Under the pieces are notes generated by a model. That model was not told the DNA's origin. It saw only the letters and a list, made by a program, of their open reading frames with translations, and made no database searches. Positions 7,326 through 16,630 of a stretch of 64,000 bases of DNA are shown in pieces. The position numbers were made by a program, and so were the translations under genes. The DNA comes from Permianibacter aggregans (GTDB lineage Bacteria > Pseudomonadota > Gammaproteobacteria > Enterobacterales > Permianibacteraceae): contig NZ_CP037953.1 of assembly GCF_009756665.1 (NCBI RefSeq), forward strand, positions 3,410,001 through 3,474,000, read 5' to 3'. The first letter of the stretch is position 1. The number at the start of each line of letters is the position of its first letter.

Positions 7326-10211
7326 TCAGTCAGTCATTGCCGTGACAACGACATTTTCGCCACGGGCGCAATCGCGGCCATCGCGCTTGGCCCGATACAG
7401 TGCGGTATCGGCAGCCTTGATCAACTCGTCTGCCTGATGGCCCATCTGATTGTCGCGGCTATTGCAGAGTAGCGCGTAGCCAATGCTGACGGTGACTTTC
7501 AGGGTCACACCACCACTGGTGGTAAATGGCTCGTCGCGTATTGCCGCCAGCAATTTTTGGGCGACGTGCACGGCGCCTTGTTGATCTGTCATTGGCAACA
7601 ATAACGCGAACTCCTCGCCGCCAAAGCGCGCGACAACATCGGTAGTCCGAGCCAGATTGCTCATCCGCTCGGCAATGGCAATCAGCACTTCATCGCCGAC
7701 CGTGTGACCGTGGCTGTCGTTGATGTCCTTGAAATGGTCGGCATCAATCAGCAACAACGCCAGGCAGGTTGAAGCCGGGCTACGGCTCAGCCGCATCACC
7801 TCCTGATGCAAGGTTTTCATCAGATGGCGACGATTGTAAATGCGGGTCAGGTGATCGGTGGCAACCAGGCGATTCAGTTCTGCGTTGCTGGCTTTCAATT
7901 GCAGCGTGCGATCTTCGATTTCGCGTTCCAGTCGGTCCTGTTGTCGTTGCAAGCGCTGAAAACGCCAGCGCATCAGCAAGTACACCGACAGCAAAGCCAG
8001 CAGGCCGTACAGCAACAAAAACGGCGGGCGTTGCCATAGTGGGGTTTGCACACCGAAACGAAACGTTGCTGGTTCAGCCGACCATTGGTCTTTGTTGTCA
8101 CTGGCTAGCACTTGAAACTCATACTGGCCAGGTGCCAGTTTCGGATAAATCACCTGCCAGTTATCGGTTGGCATCGACCAGGCATCGCTGGCACCAAGCA
8201 AACGATATTTGAAGCGAATATCGCGTTCATCTCGAAACATCGGGCTGGCGTACTGAATGTGCAACTGGCTGACCTCGGACGACAACTCATCGTTATCCTG
8301 TAATGCACCGTCCGAGGTACTGACCCGTTCAATCAACACCGGCGGCGTCAGCGAAATCGGCGATTCATAACCCGGCGTAAAGCGATTGAGCCCTTTGCCG
8401 GTACCGAACCACATATCGCCATTGGGGTGTTCAATGATGGCGTTGGCCGAGCCTTCCAGATCGACCAGGCCATCGGTACCATCAAAATAGGTAAAGCGTT
8501 CATTCTCGATACGAGTCAGACCTTGATTGGTGTAGGCCCAGATGCGTCCGGTTCGGTCAACCTTGACTTGCCAGACATAATCATTCTTCAGATTATTGGC
8601 TGCTGTGATGGTATTGAGTAATTGAAAGTTTTCGCTGACGTGAAACAAACCGAGGCCGTTGGTACCAATCCAGAAATTGCCCTCTGCGTCGACATCTAGC
8701 GACCAAATCGTGTCTTTGCCGAGTTCGGGAATATTGGGTAGCTGCTGCCATTGATTGCTGGTCGGGTCGTAAATCAGCATGCCGATATTGCCGGTGCCAA
8801 TCCATAGCCGGCCACGACGATCGCCTTTCAGTGCATAAATCGCTGTGATCGGAAAATCGCTGGAGACTTTTGCCTCAATCCGATTGGGATGCCAAAGCGC
8901 CAAGCCGCGAGCCGTGCCCAGCCAAACCTGACCGTTGGCATCGCGATGAATTGCGGAAACATAATCGGCTGGTAAGCCATCGGCCATAAAATAATGACGG
9001 ACGACTTTTTCATTCTGCACCAGGGTTAAATTTTCCTGGGTGCCAATCAGCATCTGATTATCCGGCATAGCCTGCATGGCGAAGATGCGAGTGCTCTTCA
9101 TCGGCAGCGCTTCGCGCAGGTCGCGAATGTTTTCGCTAACGACATCGATAACGGAAACCCCGTCGCGAGTGCCTATCCAGAGATCGCCATTTTCGGCAAC
9201 CGCCATTGCCCTTACAAATGAATTACCCAATCCTTGCTTGTCGGTGTAACTGACAAACGGCCCAGGCACATACTTGCTGACACCTTGATCGGTGCCCATC
9301 CAGATATTGCCCTCACGATCCTCAAAAATGTCGTACACCGCGATCGCTGGCAGTCCTTGTTGCGGTGAAAGCTGTTCAAATTGTTGGTTGTGGTAGCGGT
9401 AGACACCGCTGTAAGTACCGATCCAAATGCTGCCGGTACGGTCAGCAAATAGCGATAACACGGCACCGGTTTGCAGCGCTTCCGGCAAGGTACTCAGCGC
9501 AACCGGTTGATCGTCTCGAAGCAGGAACAGCCCGGAGGTGGTGCCAACCCACATGCCTTGTTCGGTATGCAGCAAGGCGCGCACACTTTTGTTCGCCAGG
9601 TGTTCGCCGGCGATGGCAATAAAATGATCGCGTTGCAAACGAAACACGCCATAGGCACTGCCTGCCCACAATCGCTGTTCGTTGTCGAGTGCCAGTGCTC
9701 TGAATATCGTGTTCGGTAAACCGTTGCTGCTGGTGTAATGCACTGAGTGTTGCGGAAAATAGTGGGTGATGCCGCCATCGGTGGCAATCCACAAGCTGCC
9801 ATCGTTGGCTTCCAGCAGGCTCATGACATTGCCGGCAATCAAACGTGCGCCTTGCGGGACGCATTGAAAGCTTTCGTGTTGACGAAAGCAGACGCCGTCC
9901 GAGGTGCCAAATACCAGTCGACCATCGCGACCGCTCAGAATGCTGCGTACGGTATTGTTCGGCAGGCCATCGCGAATGGAAAAGTTATCGAAGCGGTGGC
10001 CGTTGTAGCGGCTCAACCCGGCGTAAGTACCGGTCCAGATATAACCGTCCTTGTCTTGTGCCAACGCCAGCGCTTGCCCTTGCGGCAAGCCATCGAACAC
10101 GGTGTACTCGCGAAAATTGTATTGGCGCTTGACCCGGTCCGCCGATGCCGACGCCTGCAGCGAAAAGCCGCTGATCGAAATGATCAACCACCAGAGCAGA
10201 ATTCCTCGCAT
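7326..10211 (-). CDS. Reg_prop beta-propeller / Y_Y_Y / GGDEF diguanylate cyclase
   Basis: From the ATG at 10211 (AAGG box upstream) the protein has 961 residues; an ATG at 10313 is in frame but would precede the signal peptide MRGILLWWLIISISGFSLQA. The periplasmic part is a two-component-regulator propeller with many DxxGxxWxGT repeats, then a Y_Y_Y domain (about 650-720), one membrane span near 732-751, a short coiled coil and a cytoplasmic GGDEF domain. The active-site motif is GGEEF (864-868), and an RTTD inhibitory I-site lies five residues before it. So it should make cyclic-di-GMP in response to a periplasmic signal and be product-inhibited. The ligand is unknown. Confidence 0.93.
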   Translation of the reverse strand: MRGILLWWLIISISGFSLQASASADRVKRQYNFREYTVFDGLPQGQALALAQDKDGYIWTGTYAGLSRYNGHRFDNFSIRDGLPNNTVRSILSGRDGRLVFGTSDGVCFRQHESFQCVPQGARLIAGNVMSLLEANDGSLWIATDGGITHYFPQHSVHYTSSNGLPNTIFRALALDNEQRLWAGSAYGVFRLQRDHFIAIAGEHLANKSVRALLHTEQGMWVGTTSGLFLLRDDQPVALSTLPEALQTGAVLSLFADRTGSIWIGTYSGVYRYHNQQFEQLSPQQGLPAIAVYDIFEDREGNIWMGTDQGVSKYVPGPFVSYTDKQGLGNSFVRAMAVAENGDLWIGTRDGVSVIDVVSENIRDLREALPMKSTRIFAMQAMPDNQMLIGTQENLTLVQNEKVVRHYFMADGLPADYVSAIHRDANGQVWLGTARGLALWHPNRIEAKVSSDFPITAIYALKGDRRGRLWIGTGNIGMLIYDPTSNQWQQLPNIPELGKDTIWSLDVDAEGNFWIGTNGLGLFHVSENFQLLNTITAANNLKNDYVWQVKVDRTGRIWAYTNQGLTRIENERFTYFDGTDGLVDLEGSANAIIEHPNGDMWFGTGKGLNRFTPGYESPISLTPPVLIERVSTSDGALQDNDELSSEVSQLHIQYASPMFRDERDIRFKYRLLGASDAWSMPTDNWQVIYPKLAPGQYEFQVLASDNKDQWSAEPATFRFGVQTPLWQRPPFLLLYGLLALLSVYLLMRWRFQRLQRQQDRLEREIEDRTLQLKASNAELNRLVATDHLTRIYNRRHLMKTLHQEVMRLSRSPASTCLALLLIDADHFKDINDSHGHTVGDEVLIAIAERMSNLARTTDVVARFGGEEFALLLPMTDQQGAVHVAQKLLAAIRDEPFTTSGGVTLKVTVSIGYALLCNSRDNQMGHQADELIKAADTALYRAKRDGRDCARGENVVVTAMTD

Positions 10212-10322
10212 CGCGACCTTGGCTTTTTGCTTTGAAGACGTATTCACCTTAGCTGCAAACCGGCGAAAAAACCAGCGAACCCGGCACGGACTTTGCGTTG
10301 GCGCAAAGTTCATGTGCCAGGC

Positions 10323-10805
10323 CTAATACGCGCTGCCGTCTTTGTGGGTGAATACCCACTTGCCTTCGCTGTTGAACACGGCGCGGATATCGTCATCAGG
10401 ATAGTGCACCGCATCGCCAATACTGCGATCACCGATTTCCAGATAGACGACCGTTTCATCGCTGCGGTTGTGCAAATGGTGGGCATCGCCGCTACCAGCC
10501 CGAAAGCCGGCACAACTGCCAGGCATCAACTCGGTTTCACCATCGCCCGTAATCAAGGTGGGCCGTCCCTGAAGAATGTAAATGAACTCATCCTGTTTGC
10601 TATGGGCATGACGCAGTGCCGAATAAGCGCCGGGTGCTAAGCTTGTCAGGTTGACGCCAAAATTGCGCAAACCAAACGGGTCGCCCAATACCCGTTTGAC
10701 GCGGCCTTCCACCCGTTGGGCAAAAGGCGCCGGATACAGTGATGGCGTGGTGCGGGGTGGGACTTGTTCGGCTTGCAAAACGAGCGGATAGGATGGGTCT
10801 GGCAT
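10323..10805 (-). CDS. Cupin-domain protein
   Basis: The start at 10805 has an AGGAG box seven bases upstream and gives 160 residues. The cupin core shows motif 1 as HAHSKQDEFIYILQGRPTL and motif 2 as PGSCAGFRAGSGDAHHLHN, giving His/Glu metal ligands in a single small beta barrel. Similar proteins are annotated as sugar-phosphate isomerase-like or unknown cupins; the substrate cannot be assigned. It lies downstream of nothing on its own strand and is divergent from the Vgb-like gene, with a 126-bp shared promoter region. Confidence 0.85.
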   Translation of the reverse strand: MPDPSYPLVLQAEQVPPRTTPSLYPAPFAQRVEGRVKRVLGDPFGLRNFGVNLTSLAPGAYSALRHAHSKQDEFIYILQGRPTLITGDGETELMPGSCAGFRAGSGDAHHLHNRSDETVVYLEIGDRSIGDAVHYPDDDIRAVFNSEGKWVFTHKDGSAY

Positions 10806-10931
10806 GGCGCGCTCCTGGAAACGATAGTTGCCGGTGCAAGCCATCAGTCTACGATCAATTTCAATCAGTGCATAAGGCGTTCCTTTTCGGCAATCCCGAT
10901 TGCCGTATCTGAAACAACCAGGGAGAGTGTA

Positions 10932-11945
10932 ATGAAATCATTTCTTCTCACTTCGTTGTTGTTGCTGAGCAGTATCAGCGTGCTGGCCGATGAGCCGGTA
11001 TTGCATATCAACGAATACGCGGTCGAATGGCAGGGCGTGCCTCGCGACCCTTACGTTGCACCGGATCAATCGGTGTGGTTCTGTGGACAGGCGGGCAATT
11101 ATCTGGCTCGATTTGATCCGGCAAGTAAATCTTTCAAGCGTTTTGACATTCCGGATGGCACTCATCCGCACAATCTGATCGTCGATCAGCAAGGCATGGT
11201 CTGGTTCGCCGGTAATCGTGCGGCCTACATCGGCATACTCGATCCGAAAGATGGCTCGATCAAAAAAATTGCAATGCCATCCGGTGTCACCGATCCGCAT
11301 ACGCTGGTATTCGATCAACAGGGAGATATCTGGTTTACCGCCCAGCACAGCAATGTCGTAGGCCATTTGAATACCAGCAATCATGCGCTGCAAATTTTTC
11401 CGGTGCCGACACCGAAAGCGCGCCCATACGGCATAAAAATGGCGCCGGATAACCGGCCGTGGATCGCTTTGCTTGGCACCAACAAACTCGGCACCGTCGA
11501 TCAGGGCGCCGACAAGGTCAGGGAAGTGGTGCTGCCGCGCGAAGGCGCTCGTCCTCGCCGCCTGGAAATCACCGATGATGGCAGTATCTGGACTGTCGAT
11601 TATGCCGAGGGGCATCTGGTGCGCTATCAACCGAAAACCAAGGTGTTCAGTTCCTGGCTGATGCCCGGTGGTGAAGACAGCAAACCCTATGGCACCGCAC
11701 TCGACAGCAACGCCAGACTGTGGATTGCCGAAACCAATACCTATCCAAATCGTATTGTTGGCTTTGATACCAAAACCGAGCGATTCATCGGTAGCGAACA
11801 GGTCAAGGCCGATGGTACCGTGCGCCATATGTATTTTGATCCGAAACAAAAGCAATTCTGGTTCGGTATCGACAGCGGTGCGCTGGCCAGCGCTAAACCC
11901 ACTGATGAAGCAACGGCACCAAAGGTGAAATCCTCTGCGCCATAA
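10932..11945 (+). CDS. Periplasmic Vgb/streptogramin-lyase-like beta-propeller
   Basis: The 337-residue protein has a signal peptide (MKSFLLTSLLLLSSISVLA) and a seven-bladed propeller of the virginiamycin B lyase type, with repeated blades such as GMVWFAGNRAAYIGILD, GDIWFTAQHSNVVGHL and ARLWIAETNTYPNRIVGFD. Vgb enzymes open streptogramin B antibiotics, but many exported homologues have no known substrate, and the catalytic residues could not be confirmed here, so a resistance role should not be assumed. The start has a GGGAGAG box. The thioesterase gene follows 17 bp downstream and is probably in the same operon. Confidence 0.85.
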   Translation: MKSFLLTSLLLLSSISVLADEPVLHINEYAVEWQGVPRDPYVAPDQSVWFCGQAGNYLARFDPASKSFKRFDIPDGTHPHNLIVDQQGMVWFAGNRAAYIGILDPKDGSIKKIAMPSGVTDPHTLVFDQQGDIWFTAQHSNVVGHLNTSNHALQIFPVPTPKARPYGIKMAPDNRPWIALLGTNKLGTVDQGADKVREVVLPREGARPRRLEITDDGSIWTVDYAEGHLVRYQPKTKVFSSWLMPGGEDSKPYGTALDSNARLWIAETNTYPNRIVGFDTKTERFIGSEQVKADGTVRHMYFDPKQKQFWFGIDSGALASAKPTDEATAPKVKSSAP

Positions 11946-11962
11946 CCAGACCGGAGAACCAT

Positions 11963-12442
11963 ATGGCAGGCACTCGCAACGATGCGTTGATCATGCGCTT
12001 CATGGCGCAACCGACCGATGTCAATTTTGGCGGCAAGGTGCATGGCGGCACGATGATGAAATGGATCGACACCGTTGCCTATGCCTGTGCGTCGCGCTGG
12101 AGCGGTAGTTATTGCGTCACGGCGCATATTGGTGACGTGAATTTTTATCAGCCGGTGTTGATTGGCAGCCTCGTGGAGTTACAGGCCCGAGTGGTACACA
12201 CCGGTCGCACCAGCATGCATATCGCCGTCAAGGTAGCGTCCAGTGATTTGCGCAACGTTTCGGAGAGCAAAGCCGTGCACTGCCTGCTGATTTTCGTTGC
12301 CGTCGATGCCAGCGGTGTACCGGTCGAGGTGCCAAGTTGGACGCCGGAAACTGAAGAAGACAAGGCACTCGAACGTTACGCCGTTGATCTGATGGAACTA
12401 CGCAAGCAGTTGCAGGAAAAATTGGGCGAATTTCGTTTTTGA
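11963..12442 (+). CDS. Hotdog-fold acyl-CoA thioesterase (YciA/BACH type)
   Basis: The 159-residue protein matches the single-hotdog acyl-CoA thioesterases. The signature VNFGGKVHGGTMMKWIDTVA (about 15-34) carries the central helix and the catalytic Asp, and YCVTAHIGDVNFYQPV and ALVELQARV-like strands follow. Such enzymes hydrolyse acyl-CoA to free fatty acid and CoA in the cytoplasm, as hexamers. It has a GGAGAAC Shine-Dalgarno site and lies 17 bp after the propeller gene, ending at a strong terminator. Chain-length preference cannot be told. Confidence 0.9.
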   Translation: MAGTRNDALIMRFMAQPTDVNFGGKVHGGTMMKWIDTVAYACASRWSGSYCVTAHIGDVNFYQPVLIGSLVELQARVVHTGRTSMHIAVKVASSDLRNVSESKAVHCLLIFVAVDASGVPVEVPSWTPETEEDKALERYAVDLMELRKQLQEKLGEFRF

Positions 12443-12457
12443 GAAAATGCCTAATTA

Positions 12458-12488
12458 AAGAAAGCCCGGTGAGTACCGGGCTTTCTTT
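12458..12488 (+). terminator. Rho-independent terminator after the thioesterase gene
   Basis: A perfect agcccggt/accgggct stem with flanking aaagaa/tttctt arms closes the propeller-thioesterase operon. Because the flanks are A-rich and T-rich it can also act for the convergent esterase gene. Confidence 0.85.
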
Positions 12489-12502
12489 ATGGCAAAAAAT
12501 AT

Positions 12503-13372
12503 TCAATTTGCCGTGGTCACTGCCGCCGGATGACCGGTTCCCTGTAGCGCCAGCAAATCGCGTACTGCCTTGGTGGCTGCAGGATGATAAATGGTGTTGT
12601 GCTTTTCGTCTGCGAACGGTGTGACCTGCCAATGCAAGGTGCTTGCGGGCATGGCCTTCAAGGCATTGATCAAATGCTGATAGCCGGTGCGCATATCACC
12701 ACCTTCGTCAGCCATCGCGAGCCACAGCCGGCGATTGGCATAGTCGCCGTTCTGCAAATGCCTTTTGGCATCCAGACTGAGTTTCATGTCATTCCACCAC
12801 AGGCTGGGGCTGATCGCGATGTAGTCGGTGAACATCTCCGGTTGCAGCAAAAAGGTTTCGGTAGTGAACAGTCCGGCCAATGACTCGCCAAGTAGCAAAC
12901 GGCGATCGCTGATCCGGTATTGCTGTTGCAGCCAGGGTAGTAATTCCTCACTGATGAACGTACGGAATTTCGCTGCGCCGCCATGAGTCGGCAACTCCTT
13001 TTTGTCGAGCTCGTTATCCGATGGCGAAGTCAGATCATGTTTGCGATCAATGTTGGCGATACCCACCACAATCACTTCCTGATAGCTGCCGGTTAACGCG
13101 GCCCATTGGGCAATGCCGGTAATGTGGTGAAAATCCTCATGCAAGCCGCCATCAAGCAGTACCAGTAACGGATATTTTTGCGTTTGCTGATGATAGCTGG
13201 CAGGTAAGTAAATGTTCAGTGTGCGTTGTTGACTCAGTACGGATGAAGAAAATTGAAGGCTGTGACCGATACCGATAGGTTCGCTTGCGGCGGATTTTTC
13301 GCTGGTTGCTGTGGTCTGAGGTTGGCAGCCGACGAAAAGCACAAGCAGCAACAAACTCATCAAGCGTGACAT
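12503..13372 (-). CDS. Esterase-D/Fes-like lipoprotein hydrolase
   Basis: The start at 13372 has an AGGAAGAG box and begins a lipoprotein signal (MSRLMSLLLLVLFVGC, Cys16), giving 289 residues; the longer frame upstream is unlikely. The domain is the PF00756 putative esterase: NIYLPASYHQQTQKYPLLVLLDG, then the nucleophile elbow LLLGESLAGLF (Ser in GESLAG), and a late His in ADEKHNTIYHP. Relatives include enterochelin esterase-like and S-formylglutathione hydrolase-like enzymes. As a membrane-anchored periplasmic hydrolase its substrate is unknown; no siderophore genes are nearby. Confidence 0.87.
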   Translation of the reverse strand: MSRLMSLLLLVLFVGCQPQTTATSEKSAASEPIGIGHSLQFSSSVLSQQRTLNIYLPASYHQQTQKYPLLVLLDGGLHEDFHHITGIAQWAALTGSYQEVIVVGIANIDRKHDLTSPSDNELDKKELPTHGGAAKFRTFISEELLPWLQQQYRISDRRLLLGESLAGLFTTETFLLQPEMFTDYIAISPSLWWNDMKLSLDAKRHLQNGDYANRRLWLAMADEGGDMRTGYQHLINALKAMPASTLHWQVTPFADEKHNTIYHPAATKAVRDLLALQGTGHPAAVTTAN

Positions 13373-13531
13373 GGGCGACTCTTCCTGTGAGTGACTGAGG
13401 GGGCCGCCGATTCTAACGAGTTGAGCACCATCAGGGAAACCGGGCCCACGGTGAAAATTATCCATCGGCACTTGCAATTGCTGGTCGATGTGCCCATCTA
13501 AGCTGCTCCAATCGATGCTTGAGCGCCACTT

Positions 13532-14353
13532 GTGCCGTTATTGATCATTGCCCTGATTGCCAGCCTGCTGTTGGCTTACGTGTTCGGCAAACCGTATTAC
13601 ATTCAGGCCCGACGTCGGCGCCTTCAGCAACAGCCATTCCCGGAAAACTGGCGTCAGATTCTGCGTAAACGCGTGCCGTATTTCCGCAGTCTGCCGGCCG
13701 ATTTGCAACTGCAGTTAAAAAAACATATCCAAGTGTTTTTGCACGAGAAAGAATTTATTGGTTGCAACGGTATCGTCATCAACGATGAAATCCGTGTGAC
13801 CATTGCCGCCCAGGCCTGTTTGTTGCTGCTCAATCGCGAAACCGATTATTACCCGTCGCTGTCGCAGATCCTGGTTTATCCGGATGCCTTTATCGTGCAC
13901 AAGGATGAAGTTGATCACTTAGGGTTGGTGACCGAACATCGACAAGTGTTGTCTGGCGAATCCTGGGATCAAGGCCAAGTGGTCTTGTCCTGGCAGGACA
14001 CACTCGACGGTTTGCATGCGCCGGACGATGGCCATAATGTCGTCATTCACGAATTTGCCCATCAGCTCGACCAGGAAAAAGGCAGCGCCACCGGCGTGCC
14101 GATTCTGCAATCGGCACATCATTATCACCGTTGGTCGAAAGTATTCAGCGCAGCGTATTTACGTTTGCAACAGGATGCTGAGCGCGATTTACCCAGTCTG
14201 TTCAATCATTACGGCGCGACCAATCCGGCTGAATTTTTTGCCGTCGCTTCGGAAGTGTTTTTTGAAAAGCCGGCGGCATTACAGCAGGAGTACCCAGAGC
14301 TGTATCAGGAGTTGGCGCAGTTTTTTCGTTTGAATCCACTGTCCTGGCAATAA
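13532..14353 (+). CDS. mtfA: MtfA-type M90 zinc metallopeptidase
   Basis: The 273-residue protein starts with GTG and has one N-terminal membrane segment (residues 3-18), then the M90 domain. The zinc motif is HEFAH (173-177), and the downstream Glu ligand is in NPAEFFAVASEVFF. E. coli MtfA (about 265 residues) binds the Mlc repressor and has peptidase activity; there it is soluble, while this one carries a membrane anchor as in many homologues. No phosphotransferase genes are nearby, so the partner is unknown. The gene stands alone, convergent with a solute-binding protein gene that ends 2 bp away. Confidence 0.9.
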   Translation: MPLLIIALIASLLLAYVFGKPYYIQARRRRLQQQPFPENWRQILRKRVPYFRSLPADLQLQLKKHIQVFLHEKEFIGCNGIVINDEIRVTIAAQACLLLLNRETDYYPSLSQILVYPDAFIVHKDEVDHLGLVTEHRQVLSGESWDQGQVVLSWQDTLDGLHAPDDGHNVVIHEFAHQLDQEKGSATGVPILQSAHHYHRWSKVFSAAYLRLQQDAERDLPSLFNHYGATNPAEFFAVASEVFFEKPAALQQEYPELYQELAQFFRLNPLSWQ

Positions 14354-14355
14354 GC

Positions 14356-15216
14356 TCATTCACCAGCGTGTTGACGGGTAGGGGCTTGTTGGCCTGGGGA
14401 AAGCGGCAAAGCCAGCGCTGGTAGCGACCATTTCTTTCGTAAGGCATCGAGTCGGCCATCACGAGCCATCGTGGTCAGGCCCTCGTTCAGCAGCGTTTGC
14501 AGCGTGGCACTTTGCGGATGGTGCCTGTTCAACAGCGCATGAAAGCTGGTGGCTTCCTGCCAGGGAATTTCCCGTTTTGATAACGGTTGATGGCGCGGTG
14601 ACAGACGCGCCTGTTTCAGCACGGCATCGATCGCTTCAATCGGTGTCAGCAAGGCATCGCAACGGCGGTAATGGAGTTTGTCCAACATCTGCTGATAATT
14701 GTCGTGGCCACGATCCACACGATAAGCTTCCAAACCGAGATTTTTCAGCGGGAAGCCGCGCATCGCGCACAGCGTAATGGTTTTCAGTTCTTCTTTTCGG
14801 CTAAACGTTTTTCCTGCTGGCCAATGACTCTCGATAAAAAACAACGTGGATTGCAGCGCATGGTAGGGCAGTGACAAGCGATAGTGCTCGTTGCGCTCTG
14901 GCGTGTACGCTGCACCGAGCGCTAGCAGAAAACGGCTTTCGGAATTCAGTTCGCGCTGGCAACGCAGCCATGGCATGGTTTCCACTTTCAGTTTCAGGCC
15001 ATGCTCAGCCAACGCGGTGGCAATGACATCAACCGAGAAGCCTTGCGCTTTCGGATGGCCGTGTTCGCTGCCGATAAATACATACGGTGGCCAATTGGGA
15101 TCGTCACAGGCGGTGATTTCGGTAGGCAAGGCCGTCGTTGTTGGTGCTTGGATGCGCTTATTCGCCTGCGCCGTCGAAAGCATCAGCGCTGTCGCAATCA
15201 ACAATAATGGCCGCAT
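14356..15216 (-). CDS. Orphan periplasmic solute-binding protein (SBP_bac_3-like)
   Basis: The 286-residue protein has a signal peptide (MRPLLLIATALMLSTAQA) and an extracellular solute-binding family 3-like fold: PNWPPYVFIGSEHGHPKAQG, FSVDVIATALAEHGLKLKVE and a later RRCDALLTPIEAI segment. Family 3 proteins bind amino acids or similar polar ligands. No ABC permease or ATPase gene is nearby, so it either serves a distant transporter or acts as a sensor or enzyme-like binding protein. A second orphan of this type lies at 37060-37806. Confidence 0.82.
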   Translation of the reverse strand: MRPLLLIATALMLSTAQANKRIQAPTTTALPTEITACDDPNWPPYVFIGSEHGHPKAQGFSVDVIATALAEHGLKLKVETMPWLRCQRELNSESRFLLALGAAYTPERNEHYRLSLPYHALQSTLFFIESHWPAGKTFSRKEELKTITLCAMRGFPLKNLGLEAYRVDRGHDNYQQMLDKLHYRRCDALLTPIEAIDAVLKQARLSPRHQPLSKREIPWQEATSFHALLNRHHPQSATLQTLLNEGLTTMARDGRLDALRKKWSLPALALPLSPGQQAPTRQHAGE

Positions 15217-15294
15217 CGCTGAAACTCCTTTTTCACCTGACGGTTTCCTTGGTCAGAACGTGAGAACAGCCATTAATAGGCAACACCCGCGCAT

Positions 15295-15606
15295 TCAGTC
15301 ATTCGATGACTTGCGCATTTTGCGGCTGCGCCATTTGCGCTCAACACCATCGACCCATTGGTCGACGCTTTCGGTTTCGTCCTGATGATCAAACAGATTG
15401 ATCCAGTGGTCACTTTTCTGACCGAAACGCATCAGCTGTTGAAACAAACTGCGATGTGGCGGTGCACCGGTGACAAAATCGATCAATGCACAGAAAAACG
15501 CCACCGGACTCAACAGCAGGTCGCGAAGCCAATCCAATGCCAGCTTCATCTGAAAGACTACCAACGCTTTGAAAATTTTCCAGCGCCGGTATTGGCTTTT
15601 ACTCAT
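15295..15606 (-). CDS. Hypothetical protein (103 aa) with one hydrophobic segment
   Basis: I do not recognise a family. The protein is basic at both ends (MSKSQYRRWK at the start, ERKWRSRKMRKSS at the end) with one amphipathic or membrane-like stretch, LALDWLRDLLLSPVAFFCALIDF (about residues 22-44). This suggests a small membrane-associated protein. It lies between the solute-binding protein and AraC genes on the same strand. The frame has normal codon use for this genome. Confidence 0.6.
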   Translation of the reverse strand: MSKSQYRRWKIFKALVVFQMKLALDWLRDLLLSPVAFFCALIDFVTGAPPHRSLFQQLMRFGQKSDHWINLFDHQDETESVDQWVDGVERKWRSRKMRKSSND

Positions 15607-15656
15607 TTTTTACGAATTCCTTGTGGCGTGCAGTCAATGGCAACAGGCGCGATCAT

Positions 15657-16502
15657 TCAGGCTGGAACCGCTTTCGTCAAATCCAGGTGCGATTTCAACC
15701 AGTCGCTGGGACTATGGCCGGTTTGACGGCGAAAGGCTCTGGCCAGTGCCGATGGACTGTCGTAGCCGACTTCGCCGGAGACCAGCTTCATCGGTCGGCC
15801 TTGACGCAGCTTTTGTTGCGCCAGCGCGACGCGCCAGCTCAGCAGGTAATCACCAACGGTCATGCCAACCCGTTCATGAAAGTGTCGTGCAAAGCTGGCT
15901 CGTGACATGCCGGCAAGCCGAGCCAGCCGCTCCAAGGTCCAGGCTTCAGCAGGCTGCTCGTGCATACTGGTCAGCACCGGCGCCAGTTGTGGGTCGGCGA
16001 GGCCCGACAGCAGACCGGTAGACATCGACTGGTTGGCCATCAGGTGGCGCAGAATCTGAATGACCAGCACCTCAAACAGCCGGTTCAGCACGGCCAGTCG
16101 GCCGCAGTAGCGCTGGAAAGCCTCATCAAACAGCAGTTGCAGACTCGGTTGAATGCCGGGCATATCGGCCAGTGGCAGCTGCAAAAAGTCCGGCAGGGCG
16201 CGCGAAATCGGGTTGTTGACGCCACCATCGAACTGCAGGCTGGCGCAGACCAGTTCGGTACCATCGGCTTCAGTCGCCTGAAAACGATGCGACAGCGGGC
16301 GCGGGAAGAACAACAGCGAAGGCTGATCGAACACCTGCCGGCCCTGTCCTGGCAGCCAGAGTTCCAGCCGCCCCTGCTTCAGAAAGTGCAGATGGCCGTC
16401 GTTACCGACATCGCCAATCACCTGCACGCCACAGTAGCCACCGCTATGGAACAGCCCTGCACTGACCGAGAAGTGGCTGAGCAAGGCAGAAAGCCGGTCC
16501 AT
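15657..16502 (-). CDS. AraC-family transcriptional regulator
   Basis: The start at 16502 has an AAAGGAGG box and gives 281 residues. The N-terminal half is a cupin-like AraC-binding domain (LPGQGRQVFDQPSLLFFPRPLSH), and the C-terminal half has two helix-turn-helix units, with RLARLAGMSRASFARHFHER and SPSALARAFRRQTGHSPSDW. It faces the carboxymuconolactone decarboxylase-like gene across a 128-bp divergent region and probably controls it. The inducer is unknown. Confidence 0.92.
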   Translation of the reverse strand: MDRLSALLSHFSVSAGLFHSGGYCGVQVIGDVGNDGHLHFLKQGRLELWLPGQGRQVFDQPSLLFFPRPLSHRFQATEADGTELVCASLQFDGGVNNPISRALPDFLQLPLADMPGIQPSLQLLFDEAFQRYCGRLAVLNRLFEVLVIQILRHLMANQSMSTGLLSGLADPQLAPVLTSMHEQPAEAWTLERLARLAGMSRASFARHFHERVGMTVGDYLLSWRVALAQQKLRQGRPMKLVSGEVGYDSPSALARAFRRQTGHSPSDWLKSHLDLTKAVPA

Positions 16503-16630
16503 GGTGCCTCCTTTAATAAAAAATACGATCTGCATCATATGCTAGACGATGTGAATCCAAAAGTCTCATCAGGGCAGCGATCATTTGCCCTGTGCAATCC
16601 AGCACCAATCGAGATTCAAGGAGATTCCAC

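Noticed and set aside
10932-11945. Streptogramin resistance gene
   Set aside because: Only the propeller fold is supported; catalytic residues of Vgb could not be confirmed.
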